A DNA stretch of 64,000 nt from JBBROS01 sp965199595 (GTDB lineage Bacteria > Pseudomonadota > Alphaproteobacteria > Acetobacterales > Acetobacteraceae), in contig OZ241182.1 in assembly GCA_965199595.1 (NCBI GenBank), forward strand, positions 2,294,001 through 2,358,000. Reading direction: 5' to 3'. Positions 43,652 through 52,607 of the stretch are shown here, piece by piece. The first letter of the stretch is position 1; each line of letters opens with the position of its first letter. The notes below the pieces were generated by a model. The model was not told the origin of the DNA. It searched no databases and worked only from the letters and a program-made list of their open reading frames with translations. The position numbers were made by a program, and so were the translations under genes.

Positions 43652-45229
43652 CTACTCCGGCAGCATCCGCATCAGCGTCGCCAGCTGGTCCGCCTCGGCT
43701 GCGGGCTTGTCCATCCGCAGCCGTGCGACGCGTGGGAACCGCAGCGCCACACCGGATTTGTGCCGCTGGCTCCGTTGGGCGGCATCGAAGGCGATCTCCA
43801 GCACCAGCCCCCGCTCCACCTCCCGCACCGGCCCGAACCGGTTGGTCGTGTGGTTGCGCACCCAGCGGTCCAGCACGACGAGCTCGGCATCGGTGAAGCC
43901 GGAATAGGCCTTGCCCACCGGCACCAGCTCGCCATCCTCGCGCCACAGGCCAAACGTGTAGTCGCTGTAGAAGCTGCTGCGCTTGCCGTGCCCGCGCTGC
44001 GCATACATCATCACGGCGTCGATGGTCAGCGGGTTGCGCTTCCACTTCCACCACAGCCCCTTCGGACGGCCCGGCACATAGGCGCTGTCCCCCCGCTTCA
44101 ACATCAGACCCTCGATGCTGGCCGCGCGCGCGCCATCGCGGATCTCCGAAAGCCCCGCCACATCATCGAACGGGATCATGGCGGACAGGTCCATGCCCGA
44201 GGGCTGCACCCGATCGAACCAGGCCTCCAGCCGCAGCCGCCGCGCATCGAACGGCAGCGTCCGCAGGTCCTCGGCCCCATCGAACAGGATGTCGTACAAC
44301 CGCACGAACACCGGAAACTCGCGCAGCATCTTGGCCCCTGGCGCCTTGCGGTTCAGCCGCTGCTGCAGGTCGGCGAAGGGCGCAACCACGGTGTCCCGCA
44401 CCACCAGCGCCTCGCCATCCAGCACGGCATCGAAGTCCATCGCCGCGATGATCTCGGGGAACGCGCCGGACACGTCATCGGCCCCGCGGGAGAACACGCG
44501 ACGGCCCCGCCCGGTCGCGACCAGTTGCACGCGGATGCCGTCCCATTTCCACTCGGCGCGATACGCCGCCGGGTCGAGTGCCGCGAGGTCCGGCGCCTCG
44601 AGCGGATGGGCCAGCATGGGCGGCCGGAAGATCGGCGCGCCCTGCGGGTCCGGCCGCTCCCCCTTGCCCTCCAGCCAGGCGAACAGCGGCAGATAGGGCG
44701 GTGCAAGGCCGTGCCACACCTCCTCGATGTCGTCGGCCGCGATGGTATGGTCCGCCATCTCCGCCAGCGCCACCTTCGCGAGCCGGGCCGAGACACCGAC
44801 GCGCAGCCCGCCGGTGATCAGCTTCAGCAGCGCATAGCGGACGGAGGCGTTCGAGGCGTCGAGCCAACCCGCCACGATGAACGGCAGCTCGCTCTTTGGC
44901 GTGCTGACCAGCGTCTGCACCACGTCGGTCAGGGTTGGGGTCGGCGCGTTGGTCGGGCGCTCCGGCCAGATCAGCGCGACGGTTTCGGCCAGGTCGCCCA
45001 CATAGTCCCGCGACCACTCGAACAGCACAGGGTCGGTGCGTTCCTGCGCCAGCGCCCGGATCAGGCCGGGCTTGGCCGCCTGGAACGCCAGCTCCCCGGT
45101 CAGCGCGGCCAGGCCGAAGCCACGATCAGGGTCGGCCTCCGTGAGAAAATAGTGCCGCAGCAGCGCAATCTTTGCCAGGCGGCCCGGCGTGAACACCAGC
45201 CGTTCCAGCAACTCCGCAAACGCAATCAC
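43652..45229 (-). CDS. ATP-dependent DNA ligase, cisplatin damage-response type
   Basis: A 525-residue ATP-dependent ligase. Residues 1-200 form an all-helical DNA-binding domain; the adenylation domain has the nucleotidyl Lys228 in RAEWKWDGIRVQLV, and the OB-fold contains KGLWWKWKRNPLTIDAVMMY. This is the ligase of the bacterial ligase-exonuclease-helicase damage-response group, which repairs crosslink-type damage. It starts at GTG overlapping the exonuclease stop (GTGA). The helicase and PdeM phosphoesterase genes that often follow are absent. Confidence 0.92.
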   Translation of the reverse strand: MIAFAELLERLVFTPGRLAKIALLRHYFLTEADPDRGFGLAALTGELAFQAAKPGLIRALAQERTDPVLFEWSRDYVGDLAETVALIWPERPTNAPTPTLTDVVQTLVSTPKSELPFIVAGWLDASNASVRYALLKLITGGLRVGVSARLAKVALAEMADHTIAADDIEEVWHGLAPPYLPLFAWLEGKGERPDPQGAPIFRPPMLAHPLEAPDLAALDPAAYRAEWKWDGIRVQLVATGRGRRVFSRGADDVSGAFPEIIAAMDFDAVLDGEALVVRDTVVAPFADLQQRLNRKAPGAKMLREFPVFVRLYDILFDGAEDLRTLPFDARRLRLEAWFDRVQPSGMDLSAMIPFDDVAGLSEIRDGARAASIEGLMLKRGDSAYVPGRPKGLWWKWKRNPLTIDAVMMYAQRGHGKRSSFYSDYTFGLWREDGELVPVGKAYSGFTDAELVVLDRWVRNHTTNRFGPVREVERGLVLEIAFDAAQRSQRHKSGVALRFPRVARLRMDKPAAEADQLATLMRMLPE

Positions 45230-46266
45230 GCCGCGTCCACCAAGGCCTCACCGACATCCTCGTCCTCGTCGCCATATCCGATCAGGCGCAAGGCCCGGCC
45301 CCGGATGCCGCGCTTGGCCGCCTCGTGGATCAGCGCCTCCTCGCGCCCATGCGTCACCCACACCTCGGGCGCCCCCACCTCGTCCAGCGTGGCATTCAAC
45401 TCGTCCCAGTCGCTGTGGTCGCTGATCACCAGGGGCAGCTCCACGCCCTTGCTGCGCGCGCGCTGCCGCACCCGCATCCAGCCGCTGGCCATGGCCGTCA
45501 CCGGCTCCGCCAACCGCCGGGCCCAGCGGTCCGCGATGGCGCTGGGCGGCGCGATCACGATGGCGCCCACCAGGGCCGCCTTGTCCGCGACCGTCGCCGG
45601 CAGCACCGGACCGAGCGGCACGCCAAGCCGCTCATAGGCGGCACACAGCGGCAGCATGGCGCCGTGCAGGTAGATCGGCCGGTCCCAGCCCCGCTCCCGC
45701 AGCAGCGCCATCACCCGCTGCGCCTTGCCCAACGCATAGGCGCCCACGACATGCGTCCGATCCGGGAACAACGTCACGCTGTCGATCAGCTTCTGCACTT
45801 CCAGATCGGCGGGAGGGTGGCGGAACACCGGCAGCGCAAAGGTCGCCTCCGTCACGAACACGTCGCATGGGATCGGGATGAACGGCAGGCACGTCGGGTC
45901 CGTTACCCGCTTGTAGTCGCCACTCACCACCGCCCGGCTGCCGCGCCACTCCATGGCCACCTGCGCGCTGCCCAGCACATGCCCGGCGGGTTGCAGCCAG
46001 ACCTTCACGCCGTCCAGCACCAGCACCTCGCCGTAGCCGAGCACCTGCTGCGACGCGCCGGCCCGGCCCTGCCCCATCCGCACGTCCATCAGCGCCATCG
46101 TCTCGGGGCTGGCCAGCACGGCCCCATGCCCCGGCCGTGCATGGTCGGCATGGGCATGGGTGATGATGGCGCGCGGCACCGGCCGCACCGGGTCGATGAA
46201 GAAGCCGCCGGGCTCGCAGTAGAGCCCGTCCGGCAGCACCTTCAGCCACGTATCCGGGTGCGGCAC
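45226..46266 (-). CDS. Ligase-associated DNA damage-response exonuclease (metallo-beta-lactamase fold)
   Basis: A 346-residue MBL/beta-CASP-type nuclease related to SNM1/Artemis. The metal motif is ITHAHADHARPGH (His37, His39, Asp41, His42), followed by LQPAGHVLGSAQVAMEW and AVVSGDYKRVTDPTCLPF, with late LVISDHSDWDELN and VWVTHGREEAL. It processes DNA ends for the adjacent ligase. It starts at GTG seven bases after the DegQ stop, so it may be co-transcribed with the protease operon. Confidence 0.92.
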   Translation of the reverse strand: MPHPDTWLKVLPDGLYCEPGGFFIDPVRPVPRAIITHAHADHARPGHGAVLASPETMALMDVRMGQGRAGASQQVLGYGEVLVLDGVKVWLQPAGHVLGSAQVAMEWRGSRAVVSGDYKRVTDPTCLPFIPIPCDVFVTEATFALPVFRHPPADLEVQKLIDSVTLFPDRTHVVGAYALGKAQRVMALLRERGWDRPIYLHGAMLPLCAAYERLGVPLGPVLPATVADKAALVGAIVIAPPSAIADRWARRLAEPVTAMASGWMRVRQRARSKGVELPLVISDHSDWDELNATLDEVGAPEVWVTHGREEALIHEAAKRGIRGRALRLIGYGDEDEDVGEALVDAA

Positions 46267-46273
46267 CCGGCGA

Positions 46274-47785
46274 TCAGCCCGGCTTGTTGGCCGGGTCGAG
46301 GGTCAAGGGGATCGCCACCCAGCGCAGGCCGTCACCACTGCTCTGCACCAGCATCAACACGGTCTTGCGGCTCTGCTTGCGGTATTTGTCCATCTTCTCC
46401 GCAACCTCCGCAGGCGTGCTGACCGGCTCCTGCTGCACCTCGACGATCACATCGCCGGGCTTCAGCCCCTTGCCCGCTGCCGGGCCATCGGCAGTGACGT
46501 CGGTGACGATCACGCCCTTCTGGTCCGCCGACAGCTTGAACTGGGTCCGCAGATCATCGGTGATCGGCGAGAGCCGCGCACCCAGGCCGGCGATCTCCGC
46601 CAGGCGCGGCTTCGCGGCTGGCGCCGGGCTGGCGCTGGCCTGCTGCACCTCATCCGGCAGCTCGCCCACCGCGGCCTGCACCGTCACCTCCTTGCCGCCG
46701 CGCCACAGCACGACGGGCACCGCCTTGCCCACCGCAGTCTCGGCCACGATACGCGGCAGGATGCGCATCTCCTTCACGTCCTGCCCGTTGAACTTGAGCA
46801 CGACGTCGCCGCCCTTGATCCCCGCGGCATCCGCCGGGCCGCCCTCATTGACCCGGCCCACCAGAGCGCCCCGCGGCTCCTTCAGCCCCAGGCTCTCGGC
46901 GATGTCGGGCGTCACCTGCTGGATGCTCACGCCCAGCCAGCCGCGCCGGGCATGGCCATACTCCCGCAGCTGCGCCACTACCGTCTTGGCCAGGTTCGCC
47001 GGGACGGAGAAGCCGATGCCGACCGACCCGCCGCCGGATGGCGAGTAGATCGCGGTGTTGATGCCGATCACCTGGCCCGCCATGTTGAACAGCGGCCCGC
47101 CGGAGTTGCCACGGTTGATCGCCGCGTCGGTCTGGATGAAGTCGTCATAGGGGCCCTGATGGATGTCCCGCCCGCGCGCACTGACGATGCCGGCCGTCAC
47201 GGAGCCGCCGAGGCCGAACGGGTTGCCGATCGCCAGCACCCAGTCTCCCACACGGGCGCTGTCGCTGTCGCCGAACGGCACCGCAGTCAGCGGACGGTCG
47301 GCCTCCACCTTCAGCAGCGCCAGGTCCGCCCGCTCATCCTTGCCGACCAGCTTGGCCTTCAGGATGGTGTTGTCCGTCAGCGTGACGGTGATCTCGTCCG
47401 CGCCTTCGATCACGTGGTTGTTGGTCACGATGTAACCGGCGGGATCGATGATGAAGCCGCTGCCCAGGCTGGTCGCCCGCCCACTCCCCTGCGGCCCGTT
47501 CTGCCCCGGCGGACCACGACGGCCCTGCGGTCCCGGACGGTTGCGGTCCATGAAGTCCCGGAAGAACTGCTCGAACGGCGAGCCCGGCGGGAAGGCCGGC
47601 ATGTCCGGTCCGCCCCGGTCCGCCCGCTGCTGCGCCGCCTGGGTGCTGCTGATGTTCACCACGGCGGGCTGCAGGTCAGCCGCCAGATCGGCAAAGCTCT
47701 CGGGCGCGCCACGCGACTGCGCCGGCGCAAGCGGGAGTGTCAGAAGGGCTGCCACAGCGACGGCGCGCAGAAGACTTAGGCGCAT
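46274..47785 (-). CDS. degQ: Do-family periplasmic serine protease (DegP/DegQ/MucD)
   Basis: A 503-residue exported protease and chaperone. Signal peptide first, then a trypsin-like domain with His124 in IVTNNHVIEG, Asp154 in ERADLALLKV and Ser228 in NRGNSGGPLFN. A Gly/Pro/Arg-rich Q-linker (residues 60-105) replaces the LA loop. Two PDZ domains follow (VGRVNEGGPADAAGIKGGDV and VTDVTADGPAAGKGLKPGDV). GGGAG lies seven bases before the ATG. Follows hflK-hflC as in many alphaproteobacteria; it degrades misfolded envelope proteins. Confidence 0.95.
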   Translation of the reverse strand: MRLSLLRAVAVAALLTLPLAPAQSRGAPESFADLAADLQPAVVNISSTQAAQQRADRGGPDMPAFPPGSPFEQFFRDFMDRNRPGPQGRRGPPGQNGPQGSGRATSLGSGFIIDPAGYIVTNNHVIEGADEITVTLTDNTILKAKLVGKDERADLALLKVEADRPLTAVPFGDSDSARVGDWVLAIGNPFGLGGSVTAGIVSARGRDIHQGPYDDFIQTDAAINRGNSGGPLFNMAGQVIGINTAIYSPSGGGSVGIGFSVPANLAKTVVAQLREYGHARRGWLGVSIQQVTPDIAESLGLKEPRGALVGRVNEGGPADAAGIKGGDVVLKFNGQDVKEMRILPRIVAETAVGKAVPVVLWRGGKEVTVQAAVGELPDEVQQASASPAPAAKPRLAEIAGLGARLSPITDDLRTQFKLSADQKGVIVTDVTADGPAAGKGLKPGDVIVEVQQEPVSTPAEVAEKMDKYRKQSRKTVLMLVQSSGDGLRWVAIPLTLDPANKPG

Positions 47786-47880
47786 GGATGACTCCCAGAA
47801 AGTGATACGTTGTAATGGGCGAAGCCTGAGATGGTGGCGAATGACGTTCCCGCCACAATGCCACGGAAGCCCGAAGCCGG

Positions 47881-48753
47881 TCAGGGCTTCGGGGACTCCC
47901 GCAACAGCCGCAGGAAGTCGTTGTCCGGTGTCAGAACCAGGCGCGACCCGCTGTTGCCGCCGAACGCCGCCCGATAGGCCTGCAGCGTGCGGTATGTGGC
48001 ATAGAAGGCGGGGTCCTGCTGGTAGGCGTCGGCGTAGATCTTGATCGACTGCCTCTCGCCCTCGCCGCGCAGACGGTCGGCGGCGGCGCGCGCCTCCGCC
48101 AGCAGCACCGTGCGGTCACGATCGGCATCGGCCCTGATCTTCAGCGAAGCCTCGGCCCCCTCGGCCCGCGCCTGGCTGGCGGCCCGTTCCCGCTCGGACT
48201 TCATGCGGCCGAGGATCGCCTGGGTGTTCTCCTCCGGCAGATCGGCCCGGCGCAGGCGCACATCGTCGATGCCGACGCCGAAGCTCCGCATCTCATCCGC
48301 CACCTGTGCCTTGATCCGGCCGGTGATCCGCGCGCGGTCCGTGGACAGCACGTTGAGCAGCGTCTCGTTGCCCAGGACCCGGCGCAGGCTGGATGTCACC
48401 ACGGAGTTGAGGCGGGCGCGGATGCCGTTCTCCGCCGGGCCAACCGCCTGGAAATAGCGGAGCGGATCGACGATGTGGAACCGCGTGAAGCTGTCCACGA
48501 TCAGGCGGCGCTGGTCCGCGAGGATCACCTCCTCGCCCGGGCTCTCGAAGTCCAGCAGGCGGCGGTCGAAGCTGATGACCGTCTGGATGAACGGCACCTT
48601 GGCGTGCAGGCCGGGCTTGCTGATGACGCGGATCGGCTGGCCGAACTGGGTGATCAGCACCTGCTCCGTCTGCCCGACGGTGAACAGGCTGGCCGCCGCC
48701 CCGATCGCTACGACGACCAGCACCACGCCGGCGACGCTGAGACCGCGGATCAT
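47881..48753 (-). CDS. hflC: FtsH protease modulator HflC
   Basis: A 290-residue SPFH/Band 7 protein. One N-terminal membrane helix (LSVAGVVLVVVAIGAAASLF) is followed by the SPFH core (VLITQFGQPIRVISKPGLHA, SFDRRLLDFESPGEEVILAD, GIDDVRLRRADLPEENTQAI) and an Ala/Glu/Arg-rich coiled coil. With HflK it forms the periplasmic cage that surrounds FtsH and controls access of membrane substrates. ATG overlaps the hflK stop (ATGA). Confidence 0.95.
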   Translation of the reverse strand: MIRGLSVAGVVLVVVAIGAAASLFTVGQTEQVLITQFGQPIRVISKPGLHAKVPFIQTVISFDRRLLDFESPGEEVILADQRRLIVDSFTRFHIVDPLRYFQAVGPAENGIRARLNSVVTSSLRRVLGNETLLNVLSTDRARITGRIKAQVADEMRSFGVGIDDVRLRRADLPEENTQAILGRMKSERERAASQARAEGAEASLKIRADADRDRTVLLAEARAAADRLRGEGERQSIKIYADAYQQDPAFYATYRTLQAYRAAFGGNSGSRLVLTPDNDFLRLLRESPKP

Positions 48754-49982
48754 CGTGCGGCTCCAACGGCCGGCGCAACCGGCGCGCGGGCGCCATCGAG
48801 CGGCAGATACGGCACGATGCCCTGCAGCTTGTCATCCACCACGATGGAAGGCGTGTGCGACAGGATCTCCTGCATCGTCTCGATATACAGCCGCTTCAAG
48901 GTGACCTCTTTGGCCTGGGTATAGGCCTGATACACGCTGAGGAAGCGCTGCGCCTGGCCGCTGGCTTCCGCCACGCTGGCCTGCTTGGCGCCCTCCGCCT
49001 CCGCCGTCAGCCGCGCCGCATCGCCGCGGGCGCGCGGGATGATGTCGTTGCGGTAGCTCTCGGCCTCGTTGCGCACCCGCTCCGCATCGGTCGTCGCACG
49101 CTGCACGTCACGGAAGCTGTCGATGACGGCGGCGGGCGGATCCACCCGCTGCATCTGCACCTGCGTGATCTCAACCCCGGCCTTGTACTGGTCCAGGATC
49201 GCCTGCGTGCCCGTGGTCACGTCCTGCTCGATCCGCGCGCGGGCCTCGGTCAGCGCCGGCTGGATCGGGGTGCGGCCGATCACCTGGCGCATCATGCTCT
49301 CTGCCGCGGACTTCACGGTCTCCTCGGGGTTGCGGGTGTTGAACAGGTAGTCCCCGGCGTCCCGGATGCGCCAGAACACGCTGAAGTTGATGTCGATGAT
49401 GTTCTCGTCACCCGTCAGCATCAGCGCCTCCTCCGGCACCTCGCGCGTCGAGCCGGAAACGTCGCGCGCCGTCGGGCGGCCCAATACGTTGCGGTCCGTG
49501 GAGCCGCCGCGGAAGCCGATCTCGATGCGGTTGATCCGCGTGACCGCAGGCGTCAGCGCCTGCTCCACCGGCCAGGGCAGATGGTAGTTCAGGCCTGGCA
49601 GGGTTGTTCGCTGGAACGCGCCGAACCGCAGCACCACGCCCTGCTGGTCCGGCTGCACCCGGTAGAAGCCGCTCGCCAGCCAGATCGCCGCCGCCGCCAG
49701 CGCGAGCAGGGCCAAAAGCCGCCCATTGCCCCGGCCGCCGCGCAGGCCTGGACCGCCCGGGCCGCCCGGCACGAAGCGGCGCACCTGGTCCTGCAACCGG
49801 GCCACGATCGCGTCGAGGTCCGGCAGGCCGCCATTGTTGCCGCCGCCCCCGCCGCCATTGCGGCCGCCGCCCCAGGGGCCGCGATCAGGTCCCTGCTTGC
49901 GGTCGGGCCGCTCCGGGCGTGGTGGCTGCTTTCCGCCCGGGTTGCCCCACGGGCTGGGCCCGCCGCCATTGTTCCAAGACAT
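48750..49982 (-). CDS. hflK: FtsH protease modulator HflK
   Basis: A 410-residue SPFH protein. A long Gly/Pro/Asn-rich cytosolic N-terminus (SWNNGGGPSPWGNPGGKQPP) precedes a helix (LLALLALAAAAIWLASGF). The SPFH domain reads FYRVQPDQQGVVLRFGAFQR and INRIEIGFRGGSTDRNV, then MLTGDENIIDINFSVFWRIR; the coiled-coil part has RARGDAARLTAEAEGAKQAS. Partner of HflC. ATG 49982 is the start of the conserved N-terminus; the upstream frame is not conserved. It diverges from mrp. Confidence 0.95.
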   Translation of the reverse strand: MSWNNGGGPSPWGNPGGKQPPRPERPDRKQGPDRGPWGGGRNGGGGGGNNGGLPDLDAIVARLQDQVRRFVPGGPGGPGLRGGRGNGRLLALLALAAAAIWLASGFYRVQPDQQGVVLRFGAFQRTTLPGLNYHLPWPVEQALTPAVTRINRIEIGFRGGSTDRNVLGRPTARDVSGSTREVPEEALMLTGDENIIDINFSVFWRIRDAGDYLFNTRNPEETVKSAAESMMRQVIGRTPIQPALTEARARIEQDVTTGTQAILDQYKAGVEITQVQMQRVDPPAAVIDSFRDVQRATTDAERVRNEAESYRNDIIPRARGDAARLTAEAEGAKQASVAEASGQAQRFLSVYQAYTQAKEVTLKRLYIETMQEILSHTPSIVVDDKLQGIVPYLPLDGARAPVAPAVGAAR

Positions 49983-50092
49983 TGTGCTCGATGCGCTCCT
50001 GTTGGCAGGCAACGCGCGACGGTCCATATGCCTGGACCAGCGGCGTGCCACCGCGTGCCGCATATTGACCGGACCTGGAGGGTTTACAAGCA

Positions 50093-51193
50093 ATGGCGGC
50101 ACCGAACGCCGATCAGCTGCGCACCGCGTTGCGGGCCATCGCCGCACCCGCCGGCAGCGACATCGTGAGTGCCGGGCTGATCGACAGCCTGGAGGTGCGC
50201 GACGGCCTGGTGCACCTGGCGCTCCGCACGGACCGCGCGCAGGCCCCAATGATGGAGGCGGTGCGCGGCAAGGCCCAGGCGCTGCTGGCGTCGCTGCCCG
50301 GCATCGTCAACGCCACCGTGGTGCTGACCGCGCACCGCGCGGCGCCCGAGCCTGCGGCCCCCAGCCACGGCGCCCGGCAGCCCGCCGCCGAGAAGCCCAG
50401 GCTGCTGCCGGATGTGAAGCACATCGTGGCCGTCGCATCGGGCAAGGGCGGCGTCGGCAAGAGCACCACCGCGGTGAACCTGGCGGTCGCCCTGGCGCAG
50501 CAGGGCCATCGCGTCGGCCTGCTGGATGCCGACATCTACGGCCCCAGCCTGCCGCGCATGCTGGGCGTGGAAGCCAAGCCGCAGCTTGAGAACGGCATGA
50601 TGATCCCGATCGAGGCCTGGGGCCTGAAGGCCATGTCGATCGGCTTCATGGTGGACCCCGACACCGCGATGATCTGGCGCGGTCCCATGGTGATGGGTGC
50701 GCTGGAGCAGATGATGGGTCAGGTGCGCTGGGGCGCGCTGGACATCCTGGTCGTCGATATGCCACCCGGCACCGGGGATGCGCAGCTGACCATGGCGCAG
50801 CGGGTGAGCCTCAGCGGCGCCGTGATCGTCAGCACCCCGCAGGACATCGCCCTGATCGACGCCCGCCGCGGCGTGCGGATGTTCGAGAAGACGCTGGTGC
50901 CCGTGCTGGGCGTGGTGGAGAACATGAGCATGTTCTGCTGCCCGAACTGCGGGCACGAGACGGCCCTGTTCGGCCATGGCGGCGCCCGGCGCGAGGCGGA
51001 GGCGCTGGGCGTCCCGTTCCTCGGCGAGGTGCCGCTGCTGCTGGACGTGCGGCTGACCGGGGACAGCGGCACGCCCATCTGCGCCAGCGCCCCCGACAGC
51101 CCGGCCGCCCGCGCCTTCGCCGCCATCGCCGCCCGCGTGTGGGACGGCCTGGCGGTCACGCGGAAGGCCGCCCCGCGGATCGTCGTCGCGTAG
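50093..51193 (+). CDS. apbC: Mrp/NBP35-family Fe-S cluster carrier ATPase
   Basis: A 366-residue P-loop protein that assembles and transfers Fe-S clusters. An N-terminal MIP18/FeS-assembly domain (residues 1-80) precedes the ATPase: VAVASGKGGVGKSTTAVNLA with deviant Walker A, LLDADIYGPSLPRMLG, VVDMPPGTGDAQLTMAQ, and the cluster-binding Cys pair in NMSMFCCPNCGHETALFG. It starts at ATG, divergent from hflK. Confidence 0.94.
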   Translation: MAAPNADQLRTALRAIAAPAGSDIVSAGLIDSLEVRDGLVHLALRTDRAQAPMMEAVRGKAQALLASLPGIVNATVVLTAHRAAPEPAAPSHGARQPAAEKPRLLPDVKHIVAVASGKGGVGKSTTAVNLAVALAQQGHRVGLLDADIYGPSLPRMLGVEAKPQLENGMMIPIEAWGLKAMSIGFMVDPDTAMIWRGPMVMGALEQMMGQVRWGALDILVVDMPPGTGDAQLTMAQRVSLSGAVIVSTPQDIALIDARRGVRMFEKTLVPVLGVVENMSMFCCPNCGHETALFGHGGARREAEALGVPFLGEVPLLLDVRLTGDSGTPICASAPDSPAARAFAAIAARVWDGLAVTRKAAPRIVVA

Positions 51194-51205
51194 CCCTGCG
51201 GGCCC

Positions 51206-52528
51206 TCAACTCTCGTTCGACTTCGCCAGCACCGGGCGGAAGGTGTCGGTCGCCTTCTTGAGCTCGGTGGCCGGGTCCGCACCGCCCAGGATGTTGGTGA
51301 GGCCCACGCCGATGGTGTCGCGGAACTCGGTCACGGGCACGATCTCGGGCAGGCCGCTGCGCGCGATCTCCAGGCTTTTCACCGTGGTGTCGAACCAGTC
51401 CTGCGGGAAGCGGCTCGACCTGATGATCTCCTGGTCGCCATAGCTGCTGCGCCGCGGCGGGGTGCCGGCGCCCTCGCGCAGCCAGTTCGGGAACATGGTC
51501 TTGCTGGTCGCCCATTGCACATACAGCCAGGCGCCGAGCTTGTTCCTGCTGCCGGCCGGGATGCCGATCGCGTCGATGTAGGTGGCGGAGTTCTGCGACT
51601 TCGGGCCGCGCGGGATCGGCGCGAAGCCCACCTTGCCGACCACCTTGCTCTTGGCCGGGTCCACCAGCGGGGCGGAGAAGCCGATGCCGTCCCACCACAT
51701 CGCCGCCCGCCCCTGGCTGAACGTGGTCTGGCACTCATTCCAGTTGAACCCCACCGAACCCGGCGGCGCACACTCCCGCATCAGCGTCTGATACCAGGTC
51801 GCCGCCTGGATCGCCGCCGGGGTGTCGGTCAGCAGGGTCTTGCCATCGGCCGACACCGTCTCCTGGTCCCAGCCCAGCAGGATGTTGCCCCACAGCGCCA
51901 CGTTGGCGTTCTTCACGCCGCGGCCGGTGAAGCCATAGATGCCCTTGGCCTTGTCGGTCAGCTTCTGCGCCGAGGCGAGCAGCTCGTCATAGCTCTGCGG
52001 CACGCCCAGCCCGGCCTGGCTGAACAGCTCCTTGTTGTAATACAGGATGAACAGGTCCTGGTTCAGCGGCAGCACGTTCAGCCGCCCATCAGGGCCCGTG
52101 GCGGCATGCATGGTGGCCGGGCTGAAATCCGCGAGGTCCAGACCCGGCGCCGTCTTGCCGGCATCGGCGATGAACGGCCGCAGGTCCTCCATCCAGCGGC
52201 CCTTCTCGATCAGCCGCTTCTGCACGTGCATCGCCACGTTCACCACGTCGAAGCTCGGGCGGCCCGAGGCCATCTCCATCGCCACCTTGGGGCGCTGCTG
52301 CTGCTCCGGCACCTGCTCGAACCCGACCTTGATGCCGGTCATATCCTCGAACTCTTTCTGGTGGCTCTGCAGCACGTCGCCGCGCGGGGACTTGGCGACG
52401 TTCACCTCGATCTTGGAGCCCTTCGCCTGCTTCCAGTCGAACTGGCTCTGCGCGTTGGCGCGCTCGATGATCCCAGGCGTACACAGGGCGCCGGCGGTGG
52501 CGGCCAGCAGCGTGCGGCGATTGAACAT
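51206..52528 (-). CDS. ABC sugar-type extracellular solute-binding protein
   Basis: A 440-residue periplasmic binding protein (family 1). Leader MFNRRTLLAATAGALCTPGI resembles a Tat/Sec hybrid with NRR. The body includes QSHQKEFEDMTGIKVGFEQV, NVLPLNQDLFILYYNKELFS and TTFSQGRAAMWWDGIGFSAP, all typical. GGAGGG precedes the ATG. No permease or ATPase gene is near, so the rest of the importer must be elsewhere. It lies downstream of the Rieske oxygenase gene, same strand. Confidence 0.92.
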   Translation of the reverse strand: MFNRRTLLAATAGALCTPGIIERANAQSQFDWKQAKGSKIEVNVAKSPRGDVLQSHQKEFEDMTGIKVGFEQVPEQQQRPKVAMEMASGRPSFDVVNVAMHVQKRLIEKGRWMEDLRPFIADAGKTAPGLDLADFSPATMHAATGPDGRLNVLPLNQDLFILYYNKELFSQAGLGVPQSYDELLASAQKLTDKAKGIYGFTGRGVKNANVALWGNILLGWDQETVSADGKTLLTDTPAAIQAATWYQTLMRECAPPGSVGFNWNECQTTFSQGRAAMWWDGIGFSAPLVDPAKSKVVGKVGFAPIPRGPKSQNSATYIDAIGIPAGSRNKLGAWLYVQWATSKTMFPNWLREGAGTPPRRSSYGDQEIIRSSRFPQDWFDTTVKSLEIARSGLPEIVPVTEFRDTIGVGLTNILGGADPATELKKATDTFRPVLAKSNES

Positions 52529-52607
52529 GGTCCCTCCCTCGGGCCTCTGTGGGCCGTGCAGGCGGGAGCTTAACCGCAATGATCGCCGGGGTGGAAGAGC
52601 CCGCGGA

